The notes beneath the pieces are model-generated. The model searched no databases and was not told the DNA's origin. It was given only the letters and a program-made list of their open reading frames with translations. The translations under genes were made by a program, and so were the position numbers. Below, one piece after another: positions 35,539 through 45,416 of a DNA stretch of 64,000 nucleotides (positions within the stretch are counted from its first letter, which is position 1; each line of letters starts with the position of its first letter). The stretch comes from Pezicula radicicola. Taxonomy: Eukaryota > Ascomycota > Leotiomycetes > Helotiales > Dermateaceae. The stretch is from the NCBI GenBank assembly GCA_003008705.1, contig PDUO01000020.1, forward strand, positions 436,817 through 500,816, given 5' to 3'.

Positions 35539-36456
35539 ATGTCTGCAGATTTCTGGGCTGGCTATATCAGCGGTGCAGCTGGGATCATCATTGGGAATCC
35601 TCTGGACCTGATCAAGACCCGCGTGCAAGCCGGAAGACCGATCACAGCCTCTCCGTCGACCTATGCGAGCCAGTTCGACAGCGCTGGATCTCTGATTAGA
35701 GGAGCTACGGCCCCAATCCTCGGCTACGGGGCTTTGAATGCTCTCCTCTTCGTTACGTACAATCGTACCTCAGCGCTACTCAGCACAGGCGACGCACCGC
35801 CAAGTCTTTGGAGTACCTGGTTAGCTGGAGCAGTTGGTGGGCTTGCTACTTTTGTTGTCAGCACGCCTACAGAACTTATAAAATGCCGTACTCAAATGTC
35901 CACCTCTGCAACATCTAGTTGGGCTATCACAAAGGATGTTGTGCGGACTGAAGGGATCAGAGGCCTTTACTTTGGTGGTGTTGTCACTGCTTTACGAGAC
36001 AGCATTGGATATGGCTTCTATTTCTGGTCGTATGAGCTTGGCACCCGGCTTATGTCGCACGAGAAGAGTATCAGTTCCCCAGGGGAGGAAGCTGCTAAAG
36101 TTCTTCTATGTGGTGGACTTGCTGGAGTTGTGACTTGGGCAAGCGTTTTCCCACTTGATGTTATCAAGACCAGGGTACAAACTCAAATCTTGCAACAAGC
36201 CCAAACCTCGCCTCTTCTAGAACAGACTTGTTCCACTGATGTTCCTGCACAAAGGCGACTCGGCGCTGTTGAGATTGCAAAGAATGCGTACCACCAGGAT
36301 GGGATGAGAGTCTTCTTCCGTGGCTTGGGCATTTGTAGTGTGCGGGCTTTCATTGTGAATGCAGCACAATGGGCTGTGTATGAATGGATCATGAAGGAGT
36401 TGGCTCCCTCGACCCCCAGGCAGTTTTTAGACAATAATGGAATGTCAGAACCTTGA
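35539..36456 (+). CDS. Mitochondrial carrier (SLC25) family protein
   Basis: Inner-membrane transporter, probably of an organic cation, amino acid or carnitine-type substrate; the exact substrate is not readable. It is a single exon of 305 residues starting at the ATG at 35539 (MSADFWAGYISGAAG); the frame is open upstream but has no earlier ATG. All three threefold repeats are present, with signature P-x-[DE]-x-x-[KR] motifs NPLDLIKTRVQ (about residue 22), TPTELIKCRTQ (about 114) and FPLDVIKTRVQ (about 205). Each is followed by the G-rich second half (YFGGVVTALRDSIGYGFYFWSYE; FFRGLGICSVRAFIVNAAQWAVYEW). The F-x-V-N-A-A-x-W-x-x-Y-E ending resembles the carnitine/ornithine and SLC25A45/47/48 branch. 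Confidence 0.9.
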   Translation: MSADFWAGYISGAAGIIIGNPLDLIKTRVQAGRPITASPSTYASQFDSAGSLIRGATAPILGYGALNALLFVTYNRTSALLSTGDAPPSLWSTWLAGAVGGLATFVVSTPTELIKCRTQMSTSATSSWAITKDVVRTEGIRGLYFGGVVTALRDSIGYGFYFWSYELGTRLMSHEKSISSPGEEAAKVLLCGGLAGVVTWASVFPLDVIKTRVQTQILQQAQTSPLLEQTCSTDVPAQRRLGAVEIAKNAYHQDGMRVFFRGLGICSVRAFIVNAAQWAVYEWIMKELAPSTPRQFLDNNGMSEP

Positions 36457-37488
36457 CTATTAAACAAAGTCTTTTCTATTTCGTCTCGCTTGGGCTTCGT
36501 GTGAAAATTCCACTGAAAGAGTTAGGTCATTACCAAACTGAAGAAACAGTTGGATTTAAAGCATAACAAGAGCTAGCCTTCCTTCCTTTCCCCGCACGAA
36601 AGCTGAATAAGGTCTCGAACTAAGCACAGCTTCTCTTCTGTCCTCGTATGCGTCTATTGTGATGACCTGGCGTACTTGAATATCTTGAAAAATTAGGGGA
36701 GTTTATCCTTCAACATACACCACTACTACCAACTAGGAACAACAAGTACTTACCCAAGGTCTCTTTCTAAATATAGAGTATCAATTATACTACTTAAAAT
36801 TGAAATTTCGTTTTGGTTGACTCGCTCTCGCCGCAAGGCAAAAATACGCAATGGCAAAAAAGAAAAAAAGGGGGGGAAAGCTGAAATCAAAAGAGCCCAA
36901 AAAGGAAAAAACTATGAATGAAGCTTTACTTCAATTCATAGGAAAACTCTCTTAGCCAACATACGGCACCTCGCAAGGCAGGCTTATTATTCCACAAATC
37001 CGGCATTGTGGTCTGCATCTGGGCCAGTTCATGTCAAGGTGACAAACTAAACAAGAAGTGTTTGCTTCTGTTTGCTGAAGAGATACGGGTAATTTGGATA
37101 TTTATTTGGGTAGCCGATGCCTCTGACTAAAAGCAGCCCTGGGGAAATCAAATGGGGTATATACACTATTCTAGGGTGGTAGTTACCCTAAGAGTAGATT
37201 TAGATACGAGGCATCGCGTCCTGGTACACTCTAGACACTTGAACATTGGAGATAAAAAGAATTAAATTAAGACCCAATGAATATCGCTCAAACGATTCAG
37301 ATCGTTTAGGGGGTATCTAATTGCTAACCAGCCCGTAACCCTCCTACTCCAATACGAATCTGCTCCCTTGCTTGCTCTTTGCGTAATTTTGTTGTACCAA
37401 GTTGCCAACTCTCCCCAAGTGATTCAAGATTTCCAGCCTGTCTTTCAGCTCCCCCTCCCATGCCATAATATTACAACCCCCGCTCCTA
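36457..37488. other. Convergent intergenic gap (1.0 kb)
   Basis: 3' flanks of the carrier and the NYN gene. It has an A/G-rich tract (about 36850-36880) and no gene. Confidence 0.5.
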
Positions 37489-39012
37489 TCACTGTTCCAA
37501 TCCCGGAAATACATGTGGTTTGGTGTATATAGCCAATAACTCCTCGCTATAATCATCCAACTCCACGATCATGAATCTGCCCTTCCATTTTTGCAAAAAT
37601 GCCGGTGCCTTGTAGGCCTGACTCAAGTTGTCTTTCCAAGAAACCAATTCGACTTTCCAGCCTTTTGCTAAAGCTCGTTCAACATTCTTCAAAAAGCCAC
37701 CTGAATACTCTGCTTCTGCAGCATCTCCCTATAAACAAATATTAGTGGCAAATTTCCAAGAAGACATGAACATGACGATGTGAAAGTGACTTACGCTAGC
37801 CAGAACGATAGTGGCTGGTTTATGGTAATCCACTAGAGTTTCCAAGAACTTCATATGTAAAATTTCATCTACACCCTGCTCGACTTTGTTGCCGTAGTAT
37901 GGTGCCTCTGAACCGCTGGACTGTCCTGATGTGGCATAACCATTTCCAGTGCCTGCTGGGCTCCTCTTCTTTGGTGTCCGATCCTTTGGTTTCAATACTC
38001 GTTCCAGAATACTAAGCTCGTAGCCGCACTGCTCAGCTTCCGTCATGTAAGATGGCAATCGATGTATACCACCTGCCGATCGACTAGTAGAGCCTAGCAG
38101 GACTCGACGAGCTACGGGTCTTCCCCTCTCCATCACCAGGGCTAGATTGTGATACGAAATTGGAGGTTGTTTGACAAAAGCATGGATGCTAATTCCTCTT
38201 GCCAGTTTGAGTACGTTGTAGAAGCCGATCATTATATTTGAACAGTCAACAAAGACGTGGATGCCATCGTAAGCAACGTTGTCTCCCCATTCTACCGTAG
38301 GGCGTATATAACCTTCGCTAGATAGACGAGATCCTTCTTCTGTGCCATATCTAGTTAACAGCTTCTTGGTCAACTTATTTCTCTTTTCCTCCGCTGTGAG
38401 TGTGTAAATTGGTAAAATGACCGTGGGGTCTAGTTTGATAGTAGGTATCGGAGGCGGAGTCCAGAGTGAAGTATTTAGAGGCTTCGGTCGATGAAATCCA
38501 GGGGTTCGGCTGCCAAACTGGATATCAGTCTCTGACTCGAATTCACTAGCGTAATTAGGATTGGACTTCGGACGCGACTTGGGTGACTTCTTTTTGCCTG
38601 ATGTTGACTTCTGAATGACCTTGGAGACGTAGTTGGTGAGGTATTCATCCAAATCAGTCCCATGTACCTCATCCTTCCACCGGACTTCTTTTCCTTTATC
38701 CTTGTATTCGGGATCGATATCGTCGGGAGGAGAAGAGGTAGTCGTGGAGCGCAAGTCTTCGTCGGAGGGCGATGAGTCGATCTCATAGTTAATCTCTGGT
38801 GGCGAAATGCCAATCGGCTTGCCAAGGTGCAACCATATTCGATCAAAGTCACCTAATGAAGAAGGCGTGCCACCATTCGGAATGGTAGGAGGGGTAGGAG
38901 GGCGAGGCAGATGGGAGGTCGAAAAAGCATCGAGTAGATCGAGTACTGGTGTAAAGTCCCACGGTCTTGAGGCGGTTTCGGGTGGCATGAGTTGGGTTGC
39001 TGCCGTGGGCAT
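37489..39012 (-). CDS. NYN (PIN-like) domain protein
   Basis: Predicted RNA-binding or RNA-cleaving protein of the LabA/NYN PIN-like superfamily; the cellular role in fungi is not established. Two exons, 37795-39012 and 37489-37728, give 485 residues. The first 220 residues are Pro/Ser-rich and acidic, then basic (GKKKSPKSRPKS), and probably disordered. The NYN fold starts at about residue 248 with GIHVFVDCSNIMIGFYNVLK (the Asp and Asn of the active-site strand). It continues through RRVLLGSTSR, a GYELSILERVLKPKDRTP strand, and EQGVDEILHMKFLETLVDYHKPATIVLASGDAAEAEYSGGF (the D-E-I and G-D-A acidic positions). It ends in the ALAKGWKVELVSWKDNLSQAYK strand-helix. The exon join restores the continuous VLASGDAAEAEY motif, which strongly supports it. 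Confidence 0.86.
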
Positions 39013-39377
39013 GCAACCCTTTGGATTACTAGGAATTTTTTTGTGAGTAATAAATAGGTAATTTTCGGGCGCGAGGCATCGTGGTTGTGGAATAGATGGC
39101 GTTGATGTTTGTTGATCAACGAAGCGTGTAGTGACGTTTTCTATAGTACCTACGAAGTACGATCTGTCAGCCTTGCATCGCTTATTAAGCGAGTTTTAAT
39201 AGGGGTCCAAGGGTCTTTGTTTACTTGCCGTCGTCGCTTGTTCCCATAGTAGGACTCCATTCAGAATCAAGAACACAATGTTTTAATGAATGATCCATAG
39301 TGTTCATGACTTGGCTTGGTGATTTGGTAAGCTGTGAAGATGCCATACTAGGCTCAGTTGCTAGTTTTGTTGTCAGG

Positions 39378-39990
39378 ATAACTACCGCGGACATTGTATA
39401 GTTGAAATGCTACCCTGTTAGAATGAATTTATAGGATTATAGCTAAAAGTCAAAGTTGCAAAGGATTTTAACTAAATTCGGCTAAGTGCTTTAGTTAGCT
39501 TTAATACTTCTCGTCAGATAACCGCCGCCGCGGACATTAAATGTTTGAAAGACTACTCTGAGGGAGTGAGTGACTTAATCAAAAACAAGCAAAAGTCGAG
39601 GTTGCTAAATTGTCCCACTAGAAATTGCTGCGAGGTTTCTGTCAGCTTCCGTCTCTGTTGTTAAATAACCGCCGCAGACATGAACTGCTTGAAGAGCCAC
39701 TCTGCAGGAGTGAATGTTTAGACTTGACCTAAAACAGGCAAAAGTCAAAGTTGTAAAGTTGTCCTACTAGAACTTGTTGCAGATTTTCTATTAACTTCTA
39801 TCCTTATCCAGAGAATAACCGCCACAGACATCAAATGTTTAAAGGACTATCTATTCTAGAGGGGTAAGTGTTAAGACTCGACCTATAATCGGTAGAAGTT
39901 GAAATTATAAAGCTGTCTTACTAGAATTGATGTAGGTTTTCTGATAGATTCTATCTTTGTTAGTAGAATAATAGCTACAGATATTACATT
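39378..39990. repeat. Tandem repeat of about 147 bp, four-plus copies
   Basis: A unit beginning ATAACCGCCGCAGACAT restarts at 39378, 39518, 39665, 39815 and 39968, so the periods are 140, 147, 150 and 153 bp. Shared landmarks within units are GTTTGAAAGACTACTCT, CAAAAGTCAAAGTTG, TGTCCTACTAGAACTTG and TCTATCTTTGTTAGT-like ends. The middle copies are most alike. The first and last are diverged, and the last fades into AT-rich sequence with C-to-T and G-to-A type changes (CCGCCGCAGACAT to TAGCTACAGATAT). Confidence 0.85.
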
Positions 39991-40340
39991 TTGTAACAAC
40001 TGGTTTGTAGTAGGTTATTGTAGTAGGAGCTAGATTTAGCCTATCCTAACTTAATACCTTTAGTTAATCTAGTTTTAGAGTAGGCTTAATCTTATATTAT
40101 TTTACTTTAAGATATATATAATACTAAAGTAGAAACTATAGATAAAAACACTAAATTTTTTTGTACAGCTATTTTAGCTAGATAGATAAAGTAAGTTGTA
40201 ACTTGTATAGAAAAGGTTAATATACCTCCTCTTCTAATCTACAACCCCCTATTTTTCTCGCTTAAATTTTGCAGATACCTAGTTGTTTACACTAATTGTT
40301 AATCTAGACTACAGTCTTACAAGAATAGATAGATTCGATA
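39990..40340. other. TpA-rich, probably RIP-mutated tract
   Basis: Extreme density of TA dinucleotides with few CG and almost no CA-rich coding signal. This is the composition left when repeat-induced point mutation acts on duplicated DNA in ascomycetes. It adjoins the decayed end of the 147-bp repeat. Confidence 0.5.
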
Positions 40341-40786
40341 AAGAATATAGGATTAGAGTGCTAGATAAATGTTGGCAGCCCTAGATGTGTGTTAGATATA
40401 CTAGTTCAATAATAGAAGTTCTAACTACTAGGTGTATTTCCTCCCTAGAACTTTAGTAATTAAGACTGTTTATAGTACAGACAAGAAAACCAAGGTGCGG
40501 TCCTTAAAGTCATGTCCTTGAGGTCCAAGTACTGAACTTATAAATGAGTCCTAATATTTTGGGATTCACAAAGAGTTCAAGGTTAGTAGTTTCAGAATAG
40601 TAAAACTTTGTTTAATGAGCTTTAAAATCCAATAAAATTCAAGGACCAAGGTAGGTTGAATTAATTGATTTTTAATTAACCTTGGACATAACTACCAAAG
40701 CAAAGTGCAGATATAGAAAGTTTATCAAAGACTCTCGTGGTAGATGTAGCCATTTTGTTACTGAATATCAAGCTTCTCTACTATCC

Positions 40787-40909
40787 CTTAGTGTGTAAGT
40801 TGCGCCCCTCGCGGACCAATGGGATGTGCACGACAAAATACATATGGTTTTTGAGGCGAAACCCTCGGGGTGTCGAATCCTTGTAGAAAGGCACAACTTA
40901 CACACGAAG
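40787..40909. mobile_element. MITE-like inverted-repeat element, 123 bp
   Basis: The ends match as an imperfect terminal inverted repeat of about 20 bp. The left end reads GTGTGTAAGTTGCGCC (40791-40806) and the right end, on the other strand, GTGTGTAAGTTGTGCC; a second mismatch lies in the outer four bases. The inside is GC-rich (CCCCTCGCGG, ACCCTCGGGG) in an AT-rich surrounding. It is too short to code for anything, and I see no clear target-site duplication. Confidence 0.6.
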
Positions 40910-41515
40910 AGACACACAATTACTCTATTACAACTCCTACTGTTAAAGCTGCGGAGACTAGAGAACTAAAAATTCAGACCTACTTTATACATCTCTGCTA
41001 GTCAAGCTTCACTTAATCACCTGTTTCAGTGGAACAACTCGTTGGATTTCAGTAATCCTCAAGAGCTTTTAGGTTAAGCTAGTAATGAGTAAGAAAGTAG
41101 ATTGGTCTAAGCGTATACAAGAACGAGAGAAGATGAAAATCCTACCAATTATCTTAGGAAAATATGAAAAGTATATGAATTTTCACATAACGATTCAAAT
41201 TTAGGAATAAAGTTCTCTATTGAAGCACATCAATTTTGAGGGGCGGATAGCTAAAGTGAGATTTTACGGGCTGCATGGTCATCGAAACCAAGAAAAATCA
41301 CTAAATCAAATAGACTTCCACATCTATTGCCTTTCACTCCCCATATCAATTCCAATCAGCACCGAGTATTCATCGAAAACAAGTCCATAACAAAGGCCAA
41401 CAGTTATAGGAAAGGGTGGCGAACACTACTTTTCGAAACCGGTCCCAGAGCAGTACAGACAGTTTCCGAGCAAGACAGGTATAGTAGCGATACCCCGTCA
41501 ATGGCCATCAGCCCT

Positions 41516-42074
41516 CTAGAGGGTGATGGGAGTGAAACTGCAGCCAGAGAGAACATTAACGTTCCCAAGGCCAAGGTTGACGAGGCCGATCTATTTCTCA
41601 AGTATTAGAAAAAGGAGAATTTAACGGAATAGATAGATCAGTACCTGGGAGTTGCCAGTTCCACCTTGCTGGCTTTGGCAGCAAACAGCATTGGCACCAT
41701 TGGTGCATTGGCTTTGTAGGTTGAGTGGGATACCAAGCCCAACAAGTTGAAGAATAGTTACAGGGATTTGCGTTGTGGAGCCTATTAAAGATGTCTTTGT
41801 TTAGGAAAGGATCCAAAGATCAATAGTAGTGGTAACGGGAGAACTTACAGCCCTTTGCGGAAAGGATATCACCGCTCAAAAGCCCGCTGAGTAGTCCGCC
41901 GGTGCTGGGATTGCCACCAACGGTATTGCAGCAGGTCACAGTGCCCGCATTGTTTGTTCCGCAGCCCACCTGGCCAGTGTTGGATGGTGTAGTTCGAACC
42001 TCGACTTCTGCAGTTGGAGCTGCAAGTCCAAAGGCAGCAAGGGAGAGAATGCTGGATGCGGTGAAGAACTTCAT
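41516..42074 (-). CDS. Class I-type hydrophobin
   Basis: Small secreted amphipathic coat protein of hyphae and spores. Three exons, 41849-42074, 41645-41781 and 41516-41590, give 145 residues. Residues 1-18 are a signal peptide (MKFFTASSILSLAAFGLA, cleavage before or near APT). The mature protein has the eight-cysteine hydrophobin pattern: C, then CC nine residues on (GCGTNNAGTVTCC), a Gly/Leu/Ser-rich loop to C4 (SAKGC), and then C5 (LQSQC), CC (GANAVCC) and C8 (VLSGC), ending SFTPITL. The lone Cys 4 codon is split by intron 1, and Cys 8 lies on the 25-codon last exon, so the gene is invisible as a single ORF. Loop lengths fit class I or the intermediate ascomycete type better than class II. 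A TATATATAAG element lies about 120 bp upstream of the ATG. An opposite-strand frame at 41327-41608 is a shadow. Confidence 0.92.
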
Positions 42075-42193
42075 TTTGATTTAGGACTCGGGTGAAGAGA
42101 ATGGGGTTTGTGGGTCTTGATTTGAACGAGGGAAGTTGCTCAGGATTGTTGAGTTTGTCCTGGGAAAAGTTTAATCTTAGGAGTTGAGGAGGT

Positions 42194-42203
42194 CTTATAT
42201 ATA
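42194..42203 (-). promoter_or_regulatory. TATA box of the hydrophobin gene
   Basis: On the minus strand the sequence reads TATATATAAG, about 120 bp before the ATG at 42074. It is followed by a C/T/A-rich leader. This is a good TATA match in the expected place for a strongly regulated gene. Confidence 0.6.
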
Positions 42204-42900
42204 CGAATCTGGCAGGAGTCAGAACACACTCTAGGCGTATAATCTGGAGGTCGTGGTATACATGGTTAAGTATACAATCGTACAGAGACAAGCTGCTACA
42301 AGCGCCTCGTGTAATTACAGTAAGATAAAAGGAGATTCTGAAGGCACTTGCCGAGAGGAAGCTTCGTATGTGATACAGTGATGCTGGTCCCAGAGCACAG
42401 AAAGCCTGTTTTTGATATACGCCAGTCATTTTGAAGGGCCATTTTTATCTCTGCCCAGAAATCTATTGAAGATCCTTACCCAGAAGTCTAGACTCCGAAA
42501 CGAATACAGGAATCCCAGCGGTACCTACTTTGTAAATGGACGACAGAGAAAATATTGTTCATAATTCGTACAACAGTGCGAACCGGCAGTGGTTTAGTGC
42601 CGCCTTGTACTGCATGATACCAGCAGAAATTTCAGTTTGTTCCACAGCAGCTATATCAGAGAAAACTTCCCCATGGGTTCATGTCAACCCCAGTCAATCT
42701 AGGGGCTGAGAGAAACACAATATCACTCCACGTTAGAGGCTTTGGTCAGATGCAAGACTCGCCTAGGAGTGCCAACAAGAATTTATTGGAGCTTGGCAGT
42801 TTCTGTGTCTTTCCAACACCCCGGCGATCTTGAACGATTGATCGTACAAGATAATTAGGCCGACTTCCTGTCTATTAGCATCACTTGTGGTGATTTGGTA
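42204..42900. other. Intergenic: hydrophobin upstream region / 3' flank of 42901 gene
   Basis: About 700 bp upstream of the hydrophobin TATA box. An open frame on the minus strand (41869-42429) overlaps hydrophobin exon 1 in another frame and is rejected as a gene. Confidence 0.45.
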
Positions 42901-44724
42901 CTATCGTTGACCCCTTTCCCAGACGCTCCACCAGATGCTCATATTTGCGGCCACAACTAGGTCTATCATCTTCAGACCTTCATCGTGGATGATCAGTTTA
43001 CCGAGCTTTGCTCGTTTGCCTCTATTTCCACCTCCAGCTTTCTCCTGACCAATGCTGAGATCTAAGCGAGCATCTTCGTCCTCTTCATCGCTGGGATACA
43101 TAGCTGCATATGATGTGGGGTCTGGTCTAGGTGGTAGCGGGGGGCGTTTATCGGAGGACAACTTATTTCGAATGTGACCAACTTTCGAAAGAGAAAAGCG
43201 CTTGTTGTTAGGTTCCTTTTCCGAAGTTTTGAACATAGCTGAAGCTGGTAAGTTGAAGCGCAACTCACTGGCAGCCGCTGACGCTTGGGATGACAAGGAT
43301 CCCGTTGAGTTATTGGTTGTAATTCTATCAGGGACTGTATGCTTGCACCGAAGATTTCGTCCGCCACCACCAGTAGAAAATGTGCATTTTCCACCCCATG
43401 GACTTATGAACACATAGCCATTAGCTCGCGACCCATTCGCGTCTGAGTTACCTACGCTGTTGCGCATCGAGTGATTCGACTCCGCATTTGAATCATCACT
43501 GCTACTCCTGATATGCGAAGCACCATGAGGCACTGAGATTTCCGAAGAATCCTGCCTCTGATGCTTGAGAGGTCGATCCCAAAAGGTTGACCGTTCCATC
43601 CAAACTTTCCGCTCAAATCCAGAATGCGGAACATGAACGTTTTGAGAAGCCTTGACAGGAGAATACCCTGAACCTATTGAACTGGGGCTATCAATCGGAC
43701 TTTGGGCAACAGGTCCGCTATCATTAAAATGATTAGTAGCATGAGGATCTCGAAACCAGTTGTAGCCTGGCGTTGTGATATGGATAAACATTGTGTAATA
43801 GCATTTCCTTGATTCTGACCTGGACCTAGTCCCTCGATCGAGGCCATCGTCAACTAATGGCTGGCCAACAATCTTCCCAATATTCCATTGGCCTCCCGAT
43901 GCCGGATCTCGGCGAATGATGGTTATTGAGAATTCTTTACCGGGTGAGTGTTGACTTTGGGTCTTCTCGTTTGAGAAGAAAGAAGTGTTGCTGTTTGTCG
44001 TCGTCATACTGGGTCTCGAATGCGGAGCTGCATAGTTTGGGGGACGTGGTACTGAGTCTTCAGCCTCCGCCACGACGGGAGGATGCTGGTTTTCAGTTCC
44101 TGGAAGACTTGGTAGTGGTTTTCGGGCGACTGCAGTTTCTCTAGTTGCAGCACGTGGTCCTAATGGCCTCCTTGGAAGGGATATATTGGCGGAGACGTTC
44201 TGGACAGAGTCACGGGGATACTGTTGAGAGGCTGTCGCTAGGGAAACGGTTCCCTCTGCAAACCCGTACGGAGCAGCAACTGCCCTTGAAGCTGGCGACT
44301 CGACATAGCCTCGATTAAAGTCAAGTGACGACCTTGCAGAGTCTGGAAGAGGCTTTCGAGGGAGTGGCTTCTCGGTGACTGTGGGCGATGAGTCCAGTGT
44401 CTCCGACGCTACCTCAGCAAGAAGTCGTGCATCATCTTCTGTGTCCAGGTGGAGATAATACAGAGAGCTAGCCACGTCAGACGCAGTAACATTCTTCAGC
44501 TGTGGTTTCAGTGTAGTAAGAATGATATCTGCATGATATGCTTAGCTGGAGGACATTGAAGAAGCCGTGGAACTCTGCCTACCTCTGCTGCCAGGTACTC
44601 TAGCTATGTATAAGGTCAAAGACTCACGGGTCTTCTCGGTAGGGTTGCGAGGATATTTGGGCGGGTTGGTAGCGAGCTGGATGATATCGGAAAGCGAATT
44701 GGCTTCGACATGTTGCGGACCCAT
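42901..44724 (-). CDS. Large Ser/Pro-rich fungal protein, function unknown
   Basis: Two exons, 44583-44724 and 42901-44528, give 589 residues. The N-terminal 75 residues look ordered (EANSLSDIIQLATNPPKYPRNPTEKTRESLTLYIARVPGSR, then DIILTTLKPQLKNVTASDVASSLYYLHLDTEDDARLL). A long disordered region follows with proline-rich SH3-ligand-like motifs (KPLPRKPLP, RRPLG, KPLPSLP). A conserved-looking middle part contains FSITIIRRDPASGGQWNIGKIVGQP and YYTMFIHITTPGYNWFRD. Near the C-terminus come NGYVFISPWGGKCTFSTGGGGRNLRCKHTVPD, PPLPPRPDPTSYAAMYPSDEEDEDARLDLSIGQEKAGGG and KLGKLIIHDEGLKMIDLVVAANMSIWWSVWE. I believe this is a Pezizomycotina-restricted family but know no function. It is head to head with the SURF6-like gene. 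ATG 44724 is the first Met in the frame; a GTG-led extension upstream is not used. Confidence 0.8.
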
Positions 44725-45416
44725 GGTTTCCAAGACAGCCACGAAGATATGATGAGTGCTGTACGCGCCAGAAAAATGTTCATAGACCAGAAAAGTAAGA
44801 TGCCTAGGAATATATATGGCTGTGACCTTCAGGCATCAATTATTCACTGGATGGGTGCTGATTGGAAGACGCAAAGTACGGGGCTAGGTAGTCTTGCTAT
44901 GGACTCGTAAAAGCGGACGATTAGGTTAGTTGCTTAGAATTGAAGCTGCTGCAGTCACTTGACATGTTGAAGAAGGATGGAGATGGAGATGGAGATGAGG
45001 AGGAGTATTGGGAGCTACCTCATGCCAGCGATGCGACAACGAGGGAGGCTGTGGAGGCGCATAGAGTTGAAGGTTGATCCTGAATTGCTACTGTAACAGT
45101 CTTGTTTGTCCGAAGTGCTCGCCTGAGCTTGCTTGTTGCTCGCGCTCGCTCGCTCGCTCGCAACCTGGAAAACGTTAAACTCAGTGCTCAGTCAGCGTCA
45201 GCTTAACTACCCTATGATACGTTCGTAAGGCCTTCTGCTGAAAGTCCAACCTTGTTGCGTCGTCTGGTCACGTGCACCTATAAACAAGAGTGCGGGGGCT
45301 GCAGAGTGCCGCACTAAAACGAGGAACGTCTTACCGACTGGAAAAATATAATTTTCTGAACCAGCGGACAACCCCAACCCCATTAACGACCACGACAATC
45401 CTTTGCTCTAGTCAAC
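44725..45416. promoter_or_regulatory. Divergent promoter region (42901 gene / SURF6-like)
   Basis: 692 bp between divergent starts. It contains a GGAGAT hexamer tract (about 44970-44995) and a GCTC tetramer tract (about 45138-45160), both simple repeats that may vary between strains. Confidence 0.4.

Larger units (their letters stand above)
39013..41515. other. Repeat-rich intergenic stretch (2.5 kb)
   Basis: No gene is supported. In order it holds the NYN gene leader, a ~147-bp tandem repeat (39378-39990), a very AT- and TpA-rich part (about 39990-40340), ordinary AT-rich sequence, a small inverted-repeat element (40787-40909) and the 3' flank of the hydrophobin gene. Confidence 0.55.

Noticed and set aside
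41869..42429. 186-codon minus-strand frame over the hydrophobin start
   Set aside because: Overlaps hydrophobin exon 1 in another frame; the hydrophobin reading has the signal peptide and all eight cysteines.
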